A DNA stretch of 64,000 nt from Fulvivirga lutea. GTDB taxonomy: Bacteria > Bacteroidota > Bacteroidia > Cytophagales > Cyclobacteriaceae. A program made the translations under genes and the position numbers. Below the pieces are notes generated by a model, which did no database searches, was not told the origin of the DNA, and saw only the letters and a list, made by a program, of their open reading frames with translations. Where the stretch lies: the NCBI RefSeq assembly GCF_017068455.1, contig NZ_CP070608.1:2151488-2215487 (forward strand), in the 5' to 3' direction. This document shows positions 33,768 through 42,764 of this stretch, one piece after another (within the stretch, counting starts at the first letter, position 1; the number at the start of each line of letters is the position of its first letter).

Positions 33768-34840
33768 TGAAATTACTCGACAGATATATACTTAAGCAAT
33801 TTTTAGGGGCATTCATATTTACAGTGCTAATCATCTGTTCGGTTATTTTGGTGATCGACATCACTGAGAAGACTGAAAAATTTGTGAAAGCCGAACTGTC
33901 AACAGGGCAAATTGTGGGTTATTATATGGATTTCATTCCATGGATAGCCAATTTCATTACACCTTTAACAGTTTTTATTGCCACCGTATTTATCACTTCC
34001 AAATTGGCTGGTAGAACGGAGATTGTTGCTATTCTAAGTAGCGGTGTTTCGTTTAGAAGAATGTTAGTGCCCTACCTTATAGGATCTACCATAATAGCTT
34101 TGGTAAGCTTCGTGCTTACAGGATGGATTATTCCTGATTCAAACAAAACCAAGCGTGAGTTTGAAATCCAGTATTTAAAAAGTCGGTATTATTTTGATAA
34201 AACTAACATCCACATGCAGGTGGCGAAAGGTAAATACTTGTACATACGGAGTTATAATAATCAGGCTGATGTAGGATACAATTTTACTTTGGAGCTGATG
34301 GATAGCACCAAACTTTTGGAAAAGCTGAGCTCCAGCAGAATATCCTGGAATCAGGAAAAAGAAAAATGGACACTTACTAATTGGAGTAGACATATTTTTA
34401 ACGGTTCCGAGGAAGAAATTGAGAAAGGTACCACCATGGATACTACACTCGCCATTCATCCTAGTGAATTTGAGAACTTGGAGAAGAATTATGAAGCGAT
34501 GACTATTCCTGAGCTGAATGATGAAATTGATAAGCTTACCCTAAGGGGTGCTGGTAATGTTGAGTTCTACCAGGTAGAGAAGTATACGCGTTTTACTTCA
34601 CCGTTTGCAGTTTTGATTCTCACTTTTATGGGCGTAATAGTTTCAGCAAGAAAGAGTAGGGGTGGAACAGGCTTTCAAATTGCATTGGGCTTTTTACTAT
34701 CATTCTTATACATACTATTTTTTATAATGAGTAAGAGTATTGCCGAAGCTGGGGGCATGCATCCGGCCATATCAGTATGGATACCAAATATTGTATTCGG
34801 AGGCATTTCATTATTAATGTATAAATACGTTCCCCGTTGA
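33767..34840 (+). CDS. LptF/LptG-family permease
   Basis: A 357-residue YjgP/YjgQ family protein. Three N-terminal helices begin LLDRYILKQFLGAFIFTVLIICSVILVIDITEK, a beta-rich periplasmic jellyroll spans about residues 125-270, and three C-terminal helices follow. With LptB it would form the ABC exporter that moves lipopolysaccharide to the outer membrane; which of the two subunits this is cannot be told. It is coupled to tgt upstream (one-base overlap) and to a transporter downstream (TTGA overlap). Confidence 0.9.
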   Translation: MKLLDRYILKQFLGAFIFTVLIICSVILVIDITEKTEKFVKAELSTGQIVGYYMDFIPWIANFITPLTVFIATVFITSKLAGRTEIVAILSSGVSFRRMLVPYLIGSTIIALVSFVLTGWIIPDSNKTKREFEIQYLKSRYYFDKTNIHMQVAKGKYLYIRSYNNQADVGYNFTLELMDSTKLLEKLSSSRISWNQEKEKWTLTNWSRHIFNGSEEEIEKGTTMDTTLAIHPSEFENLEKNYEAMTIPELNDEIDKLTLRGAGNVEFYQVEKYTRFTSPFAVLILTFMGVIVSARKSRGGTGFQIALGFLLSFLYILFFIMSKSIAEAGGMHPAISVWIPNIVFGGISLLMYKYVPR

Positions 34841-35748
34841 CACAGACTACAACTGATTACATTAAACTGCACTTTATTGTGTGGATTTGGGGCTTTACGG
34901 CCATCCTCGGATTGCTCATTTCCATTCCTTCAGTAGAAATTGTTTTTTACAGAACGCTCATTGCAGCTGTTGTGCTTTGGGGCTTATTAGTTTATAGTAA
35001 AGTAAGTTTTAGAATTGGTAAAAGAGAAGCCTATAAAATATTAGGAACAGGGTTTATTATCGCTGCTCACTGGATTCTCTTTTTTGCAGCAGCTAGAGTA
35101 TCAACCGCCTCTGTTTGTCTGGCGGGAATGGCTACATGCTCTTTATGGACCAGCTTTTTAGAACCCTTGATGAATAAAAAGAAAATCAAAGCGTTTGAAG
35201 TTGTGCTTGGCTTAATAGTTATTGCCGGGCTGTATGTGATTTTCAGGTTCGAATTCAACCATGCACTGGGTCTATTTATGGCCGTGGCATCAGCATTTTT
35301 ATCGGCCTTATTTTCCGTAATCAATGGTAAACTGACTGTAAGGCACAACCCCTACATGATTACTTTCTATGAAATGGCCGGTGCGTGTATAGGTACTGCG
35401 CTTTTCTTTCCATTTTATACCTACTACTTTGCCCCTGAAGGTTTGCAGTTAATTCCTACTGCTATCGATTGGTTATGGTTATTTATCCTTGCAGTGATTT
35501 GCACAGTGTATGCTTTTTCTGTTTCTGTAGAAATTATGAAAAGAGTATCTGCCTTTGTTGTGAACCTTACTGTGAATCTGGAGCCTGTTTACGGTATCAT
35601 TTTGGCCGTGATTATTTTTGGAGAGAAAGAGCAAATGAAACCCGGCTTCTATGTAGGAACGGTGATAATACTAATCTCTGTTTTGATTTATCCGGTACTG
35701 AATAGGTACTATAAAAGAAAAGCCCTACCGCTGGATAATTTGAGATAA
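34837..35748 (+). CDS. EamA-family DMT transporter
   Basis: A 303-residue protein with ten hydrophobic segments arranged as two EamA repeats (LHFIVWIWGFTAILGLLI; AVASAFLSALFSVINGKLTVRHN). VNLEPVYGIILAVIIFGEKEQMKPGFYVGTVIIL is the classic EamA end signature. The substrate cannot be predicted. The start is TTG at 34837, overlapping the LptF/G stop as TTGA; no ATG occurs near the expected N-terminus. Confidence 0.9.
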   Translation: MTQTTTDYIKLHFIVWIWGFTAILGLLISIPSVEIVFYRTLIAAVVLWGLLVYSKVSFRIGKREAYKILGTGFIIAAHWILFFAAARVSTASVCLAGMATCSLWTSFLEPLMNKKKIKAFEVVLGLIVIAGLYVIFRFEFNHALGLFMAVASAFLSALFSVINGKLTVRHNPYMITFYEMAGACIGTALFFPFYTYYFAPEGLQLIPTAIDWLWLFILAVICTVYAFSVSVEIMKRVSAFVVNLTVNLEPVYGIILAVIIFGEKEQMKPGFYVGTVIILISVLIYPVLNRYYKRKALPLDNLR

Positions 35749-35864
35749 TACAATTTCTGCTTTCCCTTTTATACCTAACTGTTCCAATTAATCACAGAAC
35801 TGATAATATATGGGGTATTATCCTGCTTTTGGATCAAATTCGCAATCATTAACAAAATGAGACG

Positions 35865-37013
35865 ATGATAAAGAGAGTAGTAATTAATCTGATGTGCATA
35901 AGCTTACCTATTATAATAGCATCCTGCAATTATGCTAAAAATGTGAATTTGTTAGTAAGTGGAAGTGCAAGTAAAAAGATGGACTGTCATGTTCCTTTTA
36001 CTTATAAAAAAGGGATCATCGTAGTCAATGTTAAATTGAATAGTGATTCTGAAGCACGGGAATTTATATTTGATACAGGAGCCTTCAACTCCAAAGTTGA
36101 AAAGTCGCTCTCAGATTTTTTTGGGCTTGAAACGAAAGCCACAAAAGAAAACTCAGATTCTAATGGCAACACAAGGTTAATCGAAGTGGTAAGTGTTGAT
36201 TCCCTGAGCATTGGAGATGCTACATTTTATAATATTGGTGCAGGGGAGGTTGAATATGGGGAGAAGTCGTTTAGTCCCTGTATTGCTAAAAATGGTATCA
36301 TTGGTGCTAATCTGATCAAACTGGTTAACTGGCACTTCGATTTTGAATCTCAACAGATAAGAATAACAACTGGTCCGATAAACATTGATCAAAATTGGAC
36401 ATCGATTGAATTTGATCGCCCAATGCTTTCAGGGACACCACTCATAGATATCAAAATAGGCGATGAGATAATTGAGGACATGCTTTTTGATTTAGGATAT
36501 AATGGCGGATTAATTCTACCATCTAAATTTTCTAACATGTTCGATACGGAAAGTCGTAAACTTATAGATCAGGCAACTACAGGAATTTACGGATCAAGAA
36601 TTGACACTGTAGAAGTCAAAGAACTGCCAGTGACACTTGGTAAAAACACGTTCAAAGTCCCAATCCATTTTTCAGCCAATGGTAAAATGCTTTTAGGTAC
36701 TGATGTGTTAGAACATTTTGATATTGTCATCGATAACGATGAAAATATCATCAACCTAAAGTTGAGATCAGAAGTACAATGCAAACCCGATCCTACCTTC
36801 ATTCCCGGCATATTGAACGATGAATATTGGATAGTGAATAGAGTTGAGGTGAACTCTACACTTCAATTAGGTGATACACTTCAATCGATTAATGGTATGA
36901 AACCTAAAGACCTGTTTCAAAATCATTGTGAATACTTTTTTGGCCTTGATAAACTATTGAGCAGCGATTCGGTGGTTGTGCAAACTCTTTCAAATAAGAC
37001 TATTTCTCTATAA
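35865..37013 (+). CDS. Retropepsin-like aspartic protease, lipoprotein
   Basis: A 382-residue protein with a lipobox at C21 (SLPIIIASC). It has two pepsin-type halves. The first carries the active-site motif FIFDTGAFNSKVEKS (D70). The second reads MLFDLGYNGGLILPS near residue 208, so DTG is DLG there. The C-terminal 60 residues (RVEVNSTLQLGDTLQSINGMKPKDLFQNH) resemble a PDZ domain. It is the first of three closely spaced genes for exported hydrolases (12-base gap to the next). Bacterial two-domain aspartyl proteases with a PDZ are common in Bacteroidota; the substrates are unknown. Confidence 0.8.
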   Translation: MIKRVVINLMCISLPIIIASCNYAKNVNLLVSGSASKKMDCHVPFTYKKGIIVVNVKLNSDSEAREFIFDTGAFNSKVEKSLSDFFGLETKATKENSDSNGNTRLIEVVSVDSLSIGDATFYNIGAGEVEYGEKSFSPCIAKNGIIGANLIKLVNWHFDFESQQIRITTGPINIDQNWTSIEFDRPMLSGTPLIDIKIGDEIIEDMLFDLGYNGGLILPSKFSNMFDTESRKLIDQATTGIYGSRIDTVEVKELPVTLGKNTFKVPIHFSANGKMLLGTDVLEHFDIVIDNDENIINLKLRSEVQCKPDPTFIPGILNDEYWIVNRVEVNSTLQLGDTLQSINGMKPKDLFQNHCEYFFGLDKLLSSDSVVVQTLSNKTISL

Positions 37014-37025
37014 TTAATTGATTCA

Positions 37026-38057
37026 ATGATCTTTAGAATAGCAGCTATTAGTGCTTTTGTATTTCTATTAGTATTTCAGTCAAAAGCTCAAAAAGTGAAA
37101 GAGTTTTTTCACGTAAAAGTTGAAGGAGATGAATTGCCAGTTTACTTAAGAGGAAATACATCAAGTAAGAAGATTATAATTTTTGTACAGGGCGGTCCTG
37201 GAGAAAATGCCATAGACTTTGGAAGATCTAATTACCCCTACTGGAAAGAAAGCTTAGAAAAAGAGGTGTTTATTGCTTATTATGACCAACGCGGACTAAA
37301 CAAACCTGCACGAAAAATTGATCAAGCTATGATCAGTTATCACCAATATGGGAAGGATATTTTGGCATTAGCGAGATATCTAAAGGAGAAATATAAGTCG
37401 AAAATTTATGTGATGGGTCATAGTGCAGGTGGCGATTTTGTGTCCAAAGCCTTAGTTGATTTTCCAGATGAATCGCAAGAACTAATTGAGGCTGTTATTT
37501 TGAGTAATACCCCGCTGACCGCTGATTTTAATGCAGAGCGGTATCAATTATACAGACCTACTTACCTAAAGAATTTGGCTAAAGAAAAAATTTTGGCAGG
37601 TCAAGATGATCAATATTGGCAAGTGGCTTTGGATTGGATTGAATCAATAGACTCCCTTCAGTCGGTAGAACACATCAGACAATGGAATAAATATGTAAAT
37701 AGTGCATTTGAGCCTACAAAAAGAAAAATAACCCCTGGAATGGTTTTTAAAGTAATATTCTCAAGACCCTATAATCCAATAAAATACATAAAAAGAAATG
37801 ATAATGATTTAGTGGACGATCTATTATGGGAAGATCGATTGAATTCCAATTGCTTCGAATTGTACCCAAAAATTCAACACAATGTTTTATTGATATCAGG
37901 TAGGTATGATGATATTGCACCGCCTGAGGAAATGGCAGACGCCCAAAAATTAATTCGTAATTCTAAGATAGAAATAATCCCAAATGCCGGTCATGAGTCT
38001 TTTCTTGACCAGCCGAATATATTTAACAAATTAGTACTTGAATTCATAAAAAATTAA
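37026..38057 (+). CDS. Alpha/beta hydrolase, proline-iminopeptidase-like, exported
   Basis: A 343-residue protein with signal peptide MIFRIAAISAFVFLLVFQSKA. Alpha/beta-hydrolase elements are FVQGGPGEN (HGGPG-type oxyanion motif), YYDQRGLNKP, the nucleophile in VMGHSAGGDFV near residue 132, the Asp in ISGRYDDIAPP and the His in PNAGHESFLDQP. The GGPG and DQRG motifs point to S33 aminopeptidases. Substrate choice cannot be read. The next gene starts 1 base after its stop. Confidence 0.87.
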   Translation: MIFRIAAISAFVFLLVFQSKAQKVKEFFHVKVEGDELPVYLRGNTSSKKIIIFVQGGPGENAIDFGRSNYPYWKESLEKEVFIAYYDQRGLNKPARKIDQAMISYHQYGKDILALARYLKEKYKSKIYVMGHSAGGDFVSKALVDFPDESQELIEAVILSNTPLTADFNAERYQLYRPTYLKNLAKEKILAGQDDQYWQVALDWIESIDSLQSVEHIRQWNKYVNSAFEPTKRKITPGMVFKVIFSRPYNPIKYIKRNDNDLVDDLLWEDRLNSNCFELYPKIQHNVLLISGRYDDIAPPEEMADAQKLIRNSKIEIIPNAGHESFLDQPNIFNKLVLEFIKN

Positions 38058-38058
38058 G

Positions 38059-39501
38059 ATGAAGGTTGTCATTCTGATAGTGCTAAGTAATGTTCTATTT
38101 GCTTTAAAAACGTATTCCCAAGAGAATGATACCAATGTTAGTATGCAGTTAGCTAGGCATCTACTCACCGAGCACATGTCCATGACTAATATTCCCGGAC
38201 TTCAAATTGCTGTGGCTATTGATGGCGAAACTGTGTGGAATGAATCTTTCGGATATCGAGATATTGAGAACAAACTTGTAGTTGACAATATGACTCAGTT
38301 TAGAATTGGTAGTGTATCTAAATCTATCACCTCCATTGCGCTTGCAAGGTTGGTGGAGGAACAAAAAATTCAACTTTCAAGTACCATACGTGCCCTTGTA
38401 CCTGATTACCCTAAAAAAGAATATGATATAACCATAGAACAACTTGCCAGCTCTACCTCAGGAGTAAGGCACTATCGTTCGAGTGAAGAAACGCATAACA
38501 CAAAACACTATGATTATCCCATCGAAGCACTCGATATATTTAAAAATGATGCGCTCTTATTTGAGCCAGGAACCAACTTTGAATATAGTAGCTACGGGTG
38601 GACATTAATTGCTGCGGCAATGCAAAAAGCAACTGGAATGACCTTCGAATCAATAATGCAACAACTATTTCTTGAGGTTGGGATGCCCAATACTACTTTT
38701 GATAAATATGATTTGCAATCTGACCATCGAACCATCCAATATATTTACAAGAATGATAAAAAACGTGAAACAGCACCTGATGAAGATCGGAGTTTTATGT
38801 ACGCTGGTGGAGGTTATCTTTCTACTGCTACAGATTTGGTTCAATTCGGAAATGTCTTACTCGAGAATACCTACATCTCTAAAACAACATTTGAGGAATT
38901 CACCAGACCAAGAGCGCTACCCAATGGGGAAAGTACTTTTTATGCACTGGGTTGGGAGTCTGGCGTAAGCAGATTAAATACACCGATTATTTATCATAGC
39001 GGTAGCATGCAATCGGCAAGAGCACATGTATTGATTTATCCAGAACACAAACTTGTTATGGCCTATGTGGCCAACACTGGCTCCAATGTATTTTTTAATG
39101 ATCGAGAGGCTCAATCGTTAGCAGAGTTGTTCTTGCTTCAAGATAACAATATGCTAAAGAATGCTACTCAACTTGATGGAGAATGGAATATTGAAACTAC
39201 CTCTTTGGCTGGTAAGAAATCGACCGGCTTATTACGTGTATCAACCTTGAACAACGTCTCGACCGTCATGTTAGAATTTACCAGAAGTAGAAAGAAAGAG
39301 GAGTATAAAGGCATTGTTTATAGGAATCCGGATGGTCAATTTAGAATAGTAGCTGTAACACCTATGTTCTTAGATATGTATCTTACGTTAGATGGTAACA
39401 CGTTGACAGGCCATTGGCTGCATGATTTTAATGTAAATGGTAAACCTGAGCAAGATGACTATTGGAAGCCACGCGATATCAAGCTAATAAAACTAAACTA
39501 G
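38059..39501 (+). CDS. Class C beta-lactamase-fold serine hydrolase, exported
   Basis: A 480-residue protein with an N-terminal signal (MKVVILIVLSNVLFALKTYS). The penicillin-binding-like domain has SxxK in GSVSKSI near residue 86, YSS (in place of YxN) near 175, and an HSGSM triad region (IIYHSGSMQSA). A C-terminal lipocalin-like stretch follows (LDGEWNIETTS). Members act as D-amino-acid peptidases, esterases or beta-lactamases, and which one is not evident. It ends 4 bases inside the convergent ispE gene. Confidence 0.87.
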   Translation: MKVVILIVLSNVLFALKTYSQENDTNVSMQLARHLLTEHMSMTNIPGLQIAVAIDGETVWNESFGYRDIENKLVVDNMTQFRIGSVSKSITSIALARLVEEQKIQLSSTIRALVPDYPKKEYDITIEQLASSTSGVRHYRSSEETHNTKHYDYPIEALDIFKNDALLFEPGTNFEYSSYGWTLIAAAMQKATGMTFESIMQQLFLEVGMPNTTFDKYDLQSDHRTIQYIYKNDKKRETAPDEDRSFMYAGGGYLSTATDLVQFGNVLLENTYISKTTFEEFTRPRALPNGESTFYALGWESGVSRLNTPIIYHSGSMQSARAHVLIYPEHKLVMAYVANTGSNVFFNDREAQSLAELFLLQDNNMLKNATQLDGEWNIETTSLAGKKSTGLLRVSTLNNVSTVMLEFTRSRKKEEYKGIVYRNPDGQFRIVAVTPMFLDMYLTLDGNTLTGHWLHDFNVNGKPEQDDYWKPRDIKLIKLN

Positions 39502-40253
39502 TCGCGCTTAAATATTCCATAAACGGCTGATCCGGAACCAGTCATACTCGCATATACCGCACCACGAGCATACATGTCTTCTTTCAAGCTATATATTTTC
39601 GGATGATTTGGAAAAATGGAGTTCTCAAAATCATTTTTAAGCACGTTTTTCCAGGTTGAGATAGGTTGAGTAAGAATTTCCTTCACGCTTTTACTCGGCT
39701 TATTGGGTGTTACCCCAGCATAGGCCTCTGCCGTTCCGATATGTATTTGAGGGTATTCAATCTTTATTTCGTACTCAGCTAAACTGATGTTAATATCTTC
39801 AAATTCTGTTCCTGTGCCTTTGGCCAGTACTGGTTTGTTGCGAATAAAGAAAGGGCAGTCGCTACCCAGCAGTGCTGCGTAAGCCTCCAATTGATCATCT
39901 GTCAATTGCAAGTCAAATAGTTGATTAAGCACTTTTAAAGTAAACGAGGCATCTGATGAACCACCACCCAAGCCTGCTCCAATGGGAATAATTTTATGTA
40001 AATGAATTTGAACATCAGTTATATTAAAATCTGCTTTCAATAGCTCGAAAGCCCTGATGCAAAGGTTGTTTTTGGTATTACCTGGTATGGCAATTCCAGA
40101 AGAAGTAAATGATAATTTTTTTGCTGGTAGAATTTCTAAAATATCTGATAAATCAAACGGATAGAAGCAAGATTCTATGTTATGATAGCCATCCTCTCTC
40201 TTTGAGAGGATATTTAAACCAAGGTTAATTTTAGCATTCGGAAAAACTACCAT
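39498..40253 (-). CDS. ispE: 4-diphosphocytidyl-2-C-methyl-D-erythritol kinase
   Basis: A 251-residue GHMP kinase of the MEP isoprenoid pathway. The N-terminus FPNAKINLGLNILSKREDGYHNIES carries the substrate-binding Lys, PIGAGLGGGSSDASFTL is the ATP loop, LGSDCPFFI holds the catalytic Asp, and MTGSGSAVYGIF is motif 3. It is somewhat short for the family (usually 270-290) but complete in motifs. It lies downstream of fabI behind an intrinsic terminator, so it probably depends on partial read-through or its own promoter. Confidence 0.95.
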   Translation of the reverse strand: MVVFPNAKINLGLNILSKREDGYHNIESCFYPFDLSDILEILPAKKLSFTSSGIAIPGNTKNNLCIRAFELLKADFNITDVQIHLHKIIPIGAGLGGGSSDASFTLKVLNQLFDLQLTDDQLEAYAALLGSDCPFFIRNKPVLAKGTGTEFEDINISLAEYEIKIEYPQIHIGTAEAYAGVTPNKPSKSVKEILTQPISTWKNVLKNDFENSIFPNHPKIYSLKEDMYARGAVYASMTGSGSAVYGIFKRD

Positions 40254-40261
40254 AATTAAAA

Positions 40262-40298
40262 TTAAAAATCCCGAATCAATTTTTCATGATTCGGGATT
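40262..40298 (-). terminator. Intrinsic terminator after fabI
   Basis: AATCCCGAATCA (40267-40278) pairs perfectly with TGATTCGGGATT (40287-40298) over an 8-base loop. On the minus strand the stem is followed by TTTAATTTTAATT. It lies 22 bases after the fabI stop. Confidence 0.82.
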
Positions 40299-40319
40299 CA
40301 ATGTATTGTTAATCAGTTT

Positions 40320-41132
40320 TTATTTCGTCAGTTCGCCAATGATCTCATCCGTAATACCTGAAGATGAGAATCCACCGTCATGCATTAAGTTTTGCATTGT
40401 TACCATTCTAGTATAATCAGAGAACATCATGACAATGTATTTGGCACAATCTTCTGCACTTGCATTTCCAAGTGGCGATAATTTATGGGCATAATCTAAG
40501 AAGACATCAAAACCACCAACACCACTTCCCGCAGTTGTCATGGTTGGTGATTGTGAAATGGTATTCACTCTCACTTTATTGATTTTGGCGAATCTAGCGC
40601 CATAACTTCTTGCAATAGATTCTAAAACAGCTTTTGCTTGTGCCATATCACCGTAATCAGGGAAAGTTCGTTGAGCAGCGATATAAGTCAGGGCTAATAT
40701 AGAACCCCACTCGTTCATGGCTTCCGTTTTTTCAGCAGTTTGTAAAACCTTGTGGAACGATAAACCAGAAATATCTAATGTTTTTAAGAACCAATCATAG
40801 TTAAGATCACCATATTCACGTCCTTTTCTTACGTTGGGACTCATTCCAATGGAATGAAGAACAAAATCTAATTTGCCACCCAAAATTTCCATTGACTTTT
40901 CGAAAAGGTTCGTTAAATCTTCAATTGAGGTGGCATCTGCAGGAATAACTTCTGCATTACACATTTTTGCCAATTCATTAATTTCACCCATTCTCATCGC
41001 TATAGGTGCATTAGTTAAAACAAACTCAGCACCATCTTCATGCGCTTGTAGCGCAGTTTTCCAGGCGATTGAGTCTTTATTTAACGCCCCGAATATGATT
41101 CCTTTTTTTCCTTTTAATAAGTTGTTACCCAT
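40320..41132 (-). CDS. fabI: Enoyl-[acyl-carrier-protein] reductase (NADH)
   Basis: A 270-residue SDR-fold reductase for the last step of each fatty-acid elongation cycle. It has GKKGIIFGALNKDSIAWKTA for nucleotide binding, HSIGMSP, and the catalytic YX6K in DYGDMAQAKAVLES, preceded by ALTYIAA. VNTISQSPTMTTAGSGV is the substrate-loop region targeted by triclosan in homologues. Length and motifs are standard. The gene is closed by a strong terminator. Confidence 0.96.
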   Translation of the reverse strand: MGNNLLKGKKGIIFGALNKDSIAWKTALQAHEDGAEFVLTNAPIAMRMGEINELAKMCNAEVIPADATSIEDLTNLFEKSMEILGGKLDFVLHSIGMSPNVRKGREYGDLNYDWFLKTLDISGLSFHKVLQTAEKTEAMNEWGSILALTYIAAQRTFPDYGDMAQAKAVLESIARSYGARFAKINKVRVNTISQSPTMTTAGSGVGGFDVFLDYAHKLSPLGNASAEDCAKYIVMMFSDYTRMVTMQNLMHDGGFSSSGITDEIIGELTK

Positions 41133-41190
41133 TTCTAGAATTTTAATTGATTGGCAATAATACGAAATTATTTTAGCCTGTGGGAAGTAT

Positions 41191-41772
41191 TCAGGCTTTC
41201 ACCGTTTTCTCTGTAAACCCTTCCATAAAATCACTAAATTTATTAGTGAACGCCTCTATAGATTTGTCCTTTGAGTGAATAGCAAAAAGATCTATTTCTT
41301 TACCCTCAGATAATGCTGTAAAAGTGTAGTTGTATGTTACAGGAATTTCTATATCCGGACTTACAAAATCATCCACTTCAACCCTTTTAAATTTAAAACT
41401 ATCAATATTAGAAAAGTCGATGCGCTTATAAGGCCCGGTGGCATTGCTGATGATATTAATTTGTTTGGTTTGTCTTGAGAAAAGCACTTTAAAATGTTTT
41501 TTGGAGTAAAAACTTAGAAATGGAGTTGCAGTGAAAATTAATCCTAACAATGCACCACCAATTACAACCGTACTGCCTTCTTCTGCGCCTAATATGAGGC
41601 AATATGAAACGAGTGCTACACCACTAAATGATAACAGCATTCTTGATATAAAATTATTGGTGGGAGCTCCAATAATAGTTATTTCGTTGTCGCCTCGAAA
41701 CTTAACCATTAGCTCATGTTCCTCGAGCATATCGTTAAACTCCTCTTCAAGAATCCTTCTTTTTTTCATCAA
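41191..41772 (-). CDS. Two-helix membrane protein, unknown
   Basis: A 193-residue protein. A charged N-terminus (KKRRILEEEFNDMLEEHELMV) is followed by two transmembrane helices (ISRMLLSFSGVALVSYCLILG and VIGGALLGLIFTATPFLSFY) and a beta-rich cytoplasmic domain that looks like a PH-like fold (FKVLFSRQTKQINIISNATGPYKRIDFSNIDSFKFKRV). There is no firm family. The spacing to fabI is 58 bases, so they may be co-transcribed. It is divergent from murI. Confidence 0.6.
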   Translation of the reverse strand: MMKKRRILEEEFNDMLEEHELMVKFRGDNEITIIGAPTNNFISRMLLSFSGVALVSYCLILGAEEGSTVVIGGALLGLIFTATPFLSFYSKKHFKVLFSRQTKQINIISNATGPYKRIDFSNIDSFKFKRVEVDDFVSPDIEIPVTYNYTFTALSEGKEIDLFAIHSKDKSIEAFTNKFSDFMEGFTEKTVKA

Positions 41773-41895
41773 AATATTCTGCCAACCTTTGAACGGAAAG
41801 ACAATTTAGAAAAAATAAATATTTGGCGCCATTCTTATGGTACTATTTCAATAATTTTGGTTCTATGAGACCTAATGCTCATTACTATTTTAAGA

Positions 41896-42708
41896 ATGAA
41901 TGTAGATAAAAAAAGTCCGATTGGAATTTTTGATAGTGGAATAGGAGGGTTAACCGTAGCGCATGCCATACGAGCAGTTTTACCACAAGAATCACTTATC
42001 TACTTCGGAGATACTGCCCATTTACCTTACGGTGATAAGTCAGAGGCAGCAGTTCAGGCATACAGTATTAAAATTGCCGATGTTCTATTGAACAAGGGCT
42101 GCAAAGTAATTGTAATCGCGTGTAACTCTGCAAGTAGTGCTGCTTATGAATTGCTCAAGGAATACACTGGCAAGCGCGCTAAAGTGATTAATGTAATTGA
42201 TCCTATGGTTAATTATTTGAGTAATCATTACGAGGGAAAAAAGGTTGGCTTAATTGGCACAAAGCGAACAGTCACTTCAAACGTTTATGGAAAGAAGGTA
42301 AAGGCCTTAAAAAAGAATATTGCACTTGAATCTCTTGCTACCCCCTTATTAGTGCCGATGATTGAGGAAGGTTTTTTTAATAATAAAATCAGTTATGAGA
42401 TTATTGAGAAATACTTGCAGCATAAGGATTTGCAAAACATATCAGCGCTGGTATTAGGTTGTACACATTACCCTTTGGTTAAAGATCAAATCAATAAATT
42501 CTTTAACAACAAAGTAGATATTTTAGATAGCTCTGAAGTAACAGCTGATTACTTGAAAAAGTATTTATCTGACACCGGTTTGTTAAATGATGAGCATGTT
42601 GAGGATGATCATTTTTTGGTTTCGGACTATACAGAATCATTTGAAGCATCCACTAAAATATTCTTTAAAGAGCGAGTAAAGCTTGAAAGACACATACTTT
42701 GGGACTAG
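41896..42708 (+). CDS. murI: Glutamate racemase
   Basis: A 270-residue enzyme that makes D-glutamate for peptidoglycan. IGIFDSGIGGLTVAHAI, YFGDTAHLPYGDKS, the first catalytic Cys in VIACNSASSAAYE and the second in LVLGCTHYPLV are all present. I prefer the ATG at 41896 (MNVDKKSPIGIF), which matches family N-termini. An in-frame ATG at 41875 would add MLITILR. A TAATTTTG box at 41852-41859 could be its promoter. It stands 56 bases before nuoH. Confidence 0.95.
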   Translation: MNVDKKSPIGIFDSGIGGLTVAHAIRAVLPQESLIYFGDTAHLPYGDKSEAAVQAYSIKIADVLLNKGCKVIVIACNSASSAAYELLKEYTGKRAKVINVIDPMVNYLSNHYEGKKVGLIGTKRTVTSNVYGKKVKALKKNIALESLATPLLVPMIEEGFFNNKISYEIIEKYLQHKDLQNISALVLGCTHYPLVKDQINKFFNNKVDILDSSEVTADYLKKYLSDTGLLNDEHVEDDHFLVSDYTESFEASTKIFFKERVKLERHILWD

Positions 42709-42764
42709 AATTAGGTTTAATGCTATTTTTTTGTCACTTTAATTCCTAAATGTAAATCGAGTAA

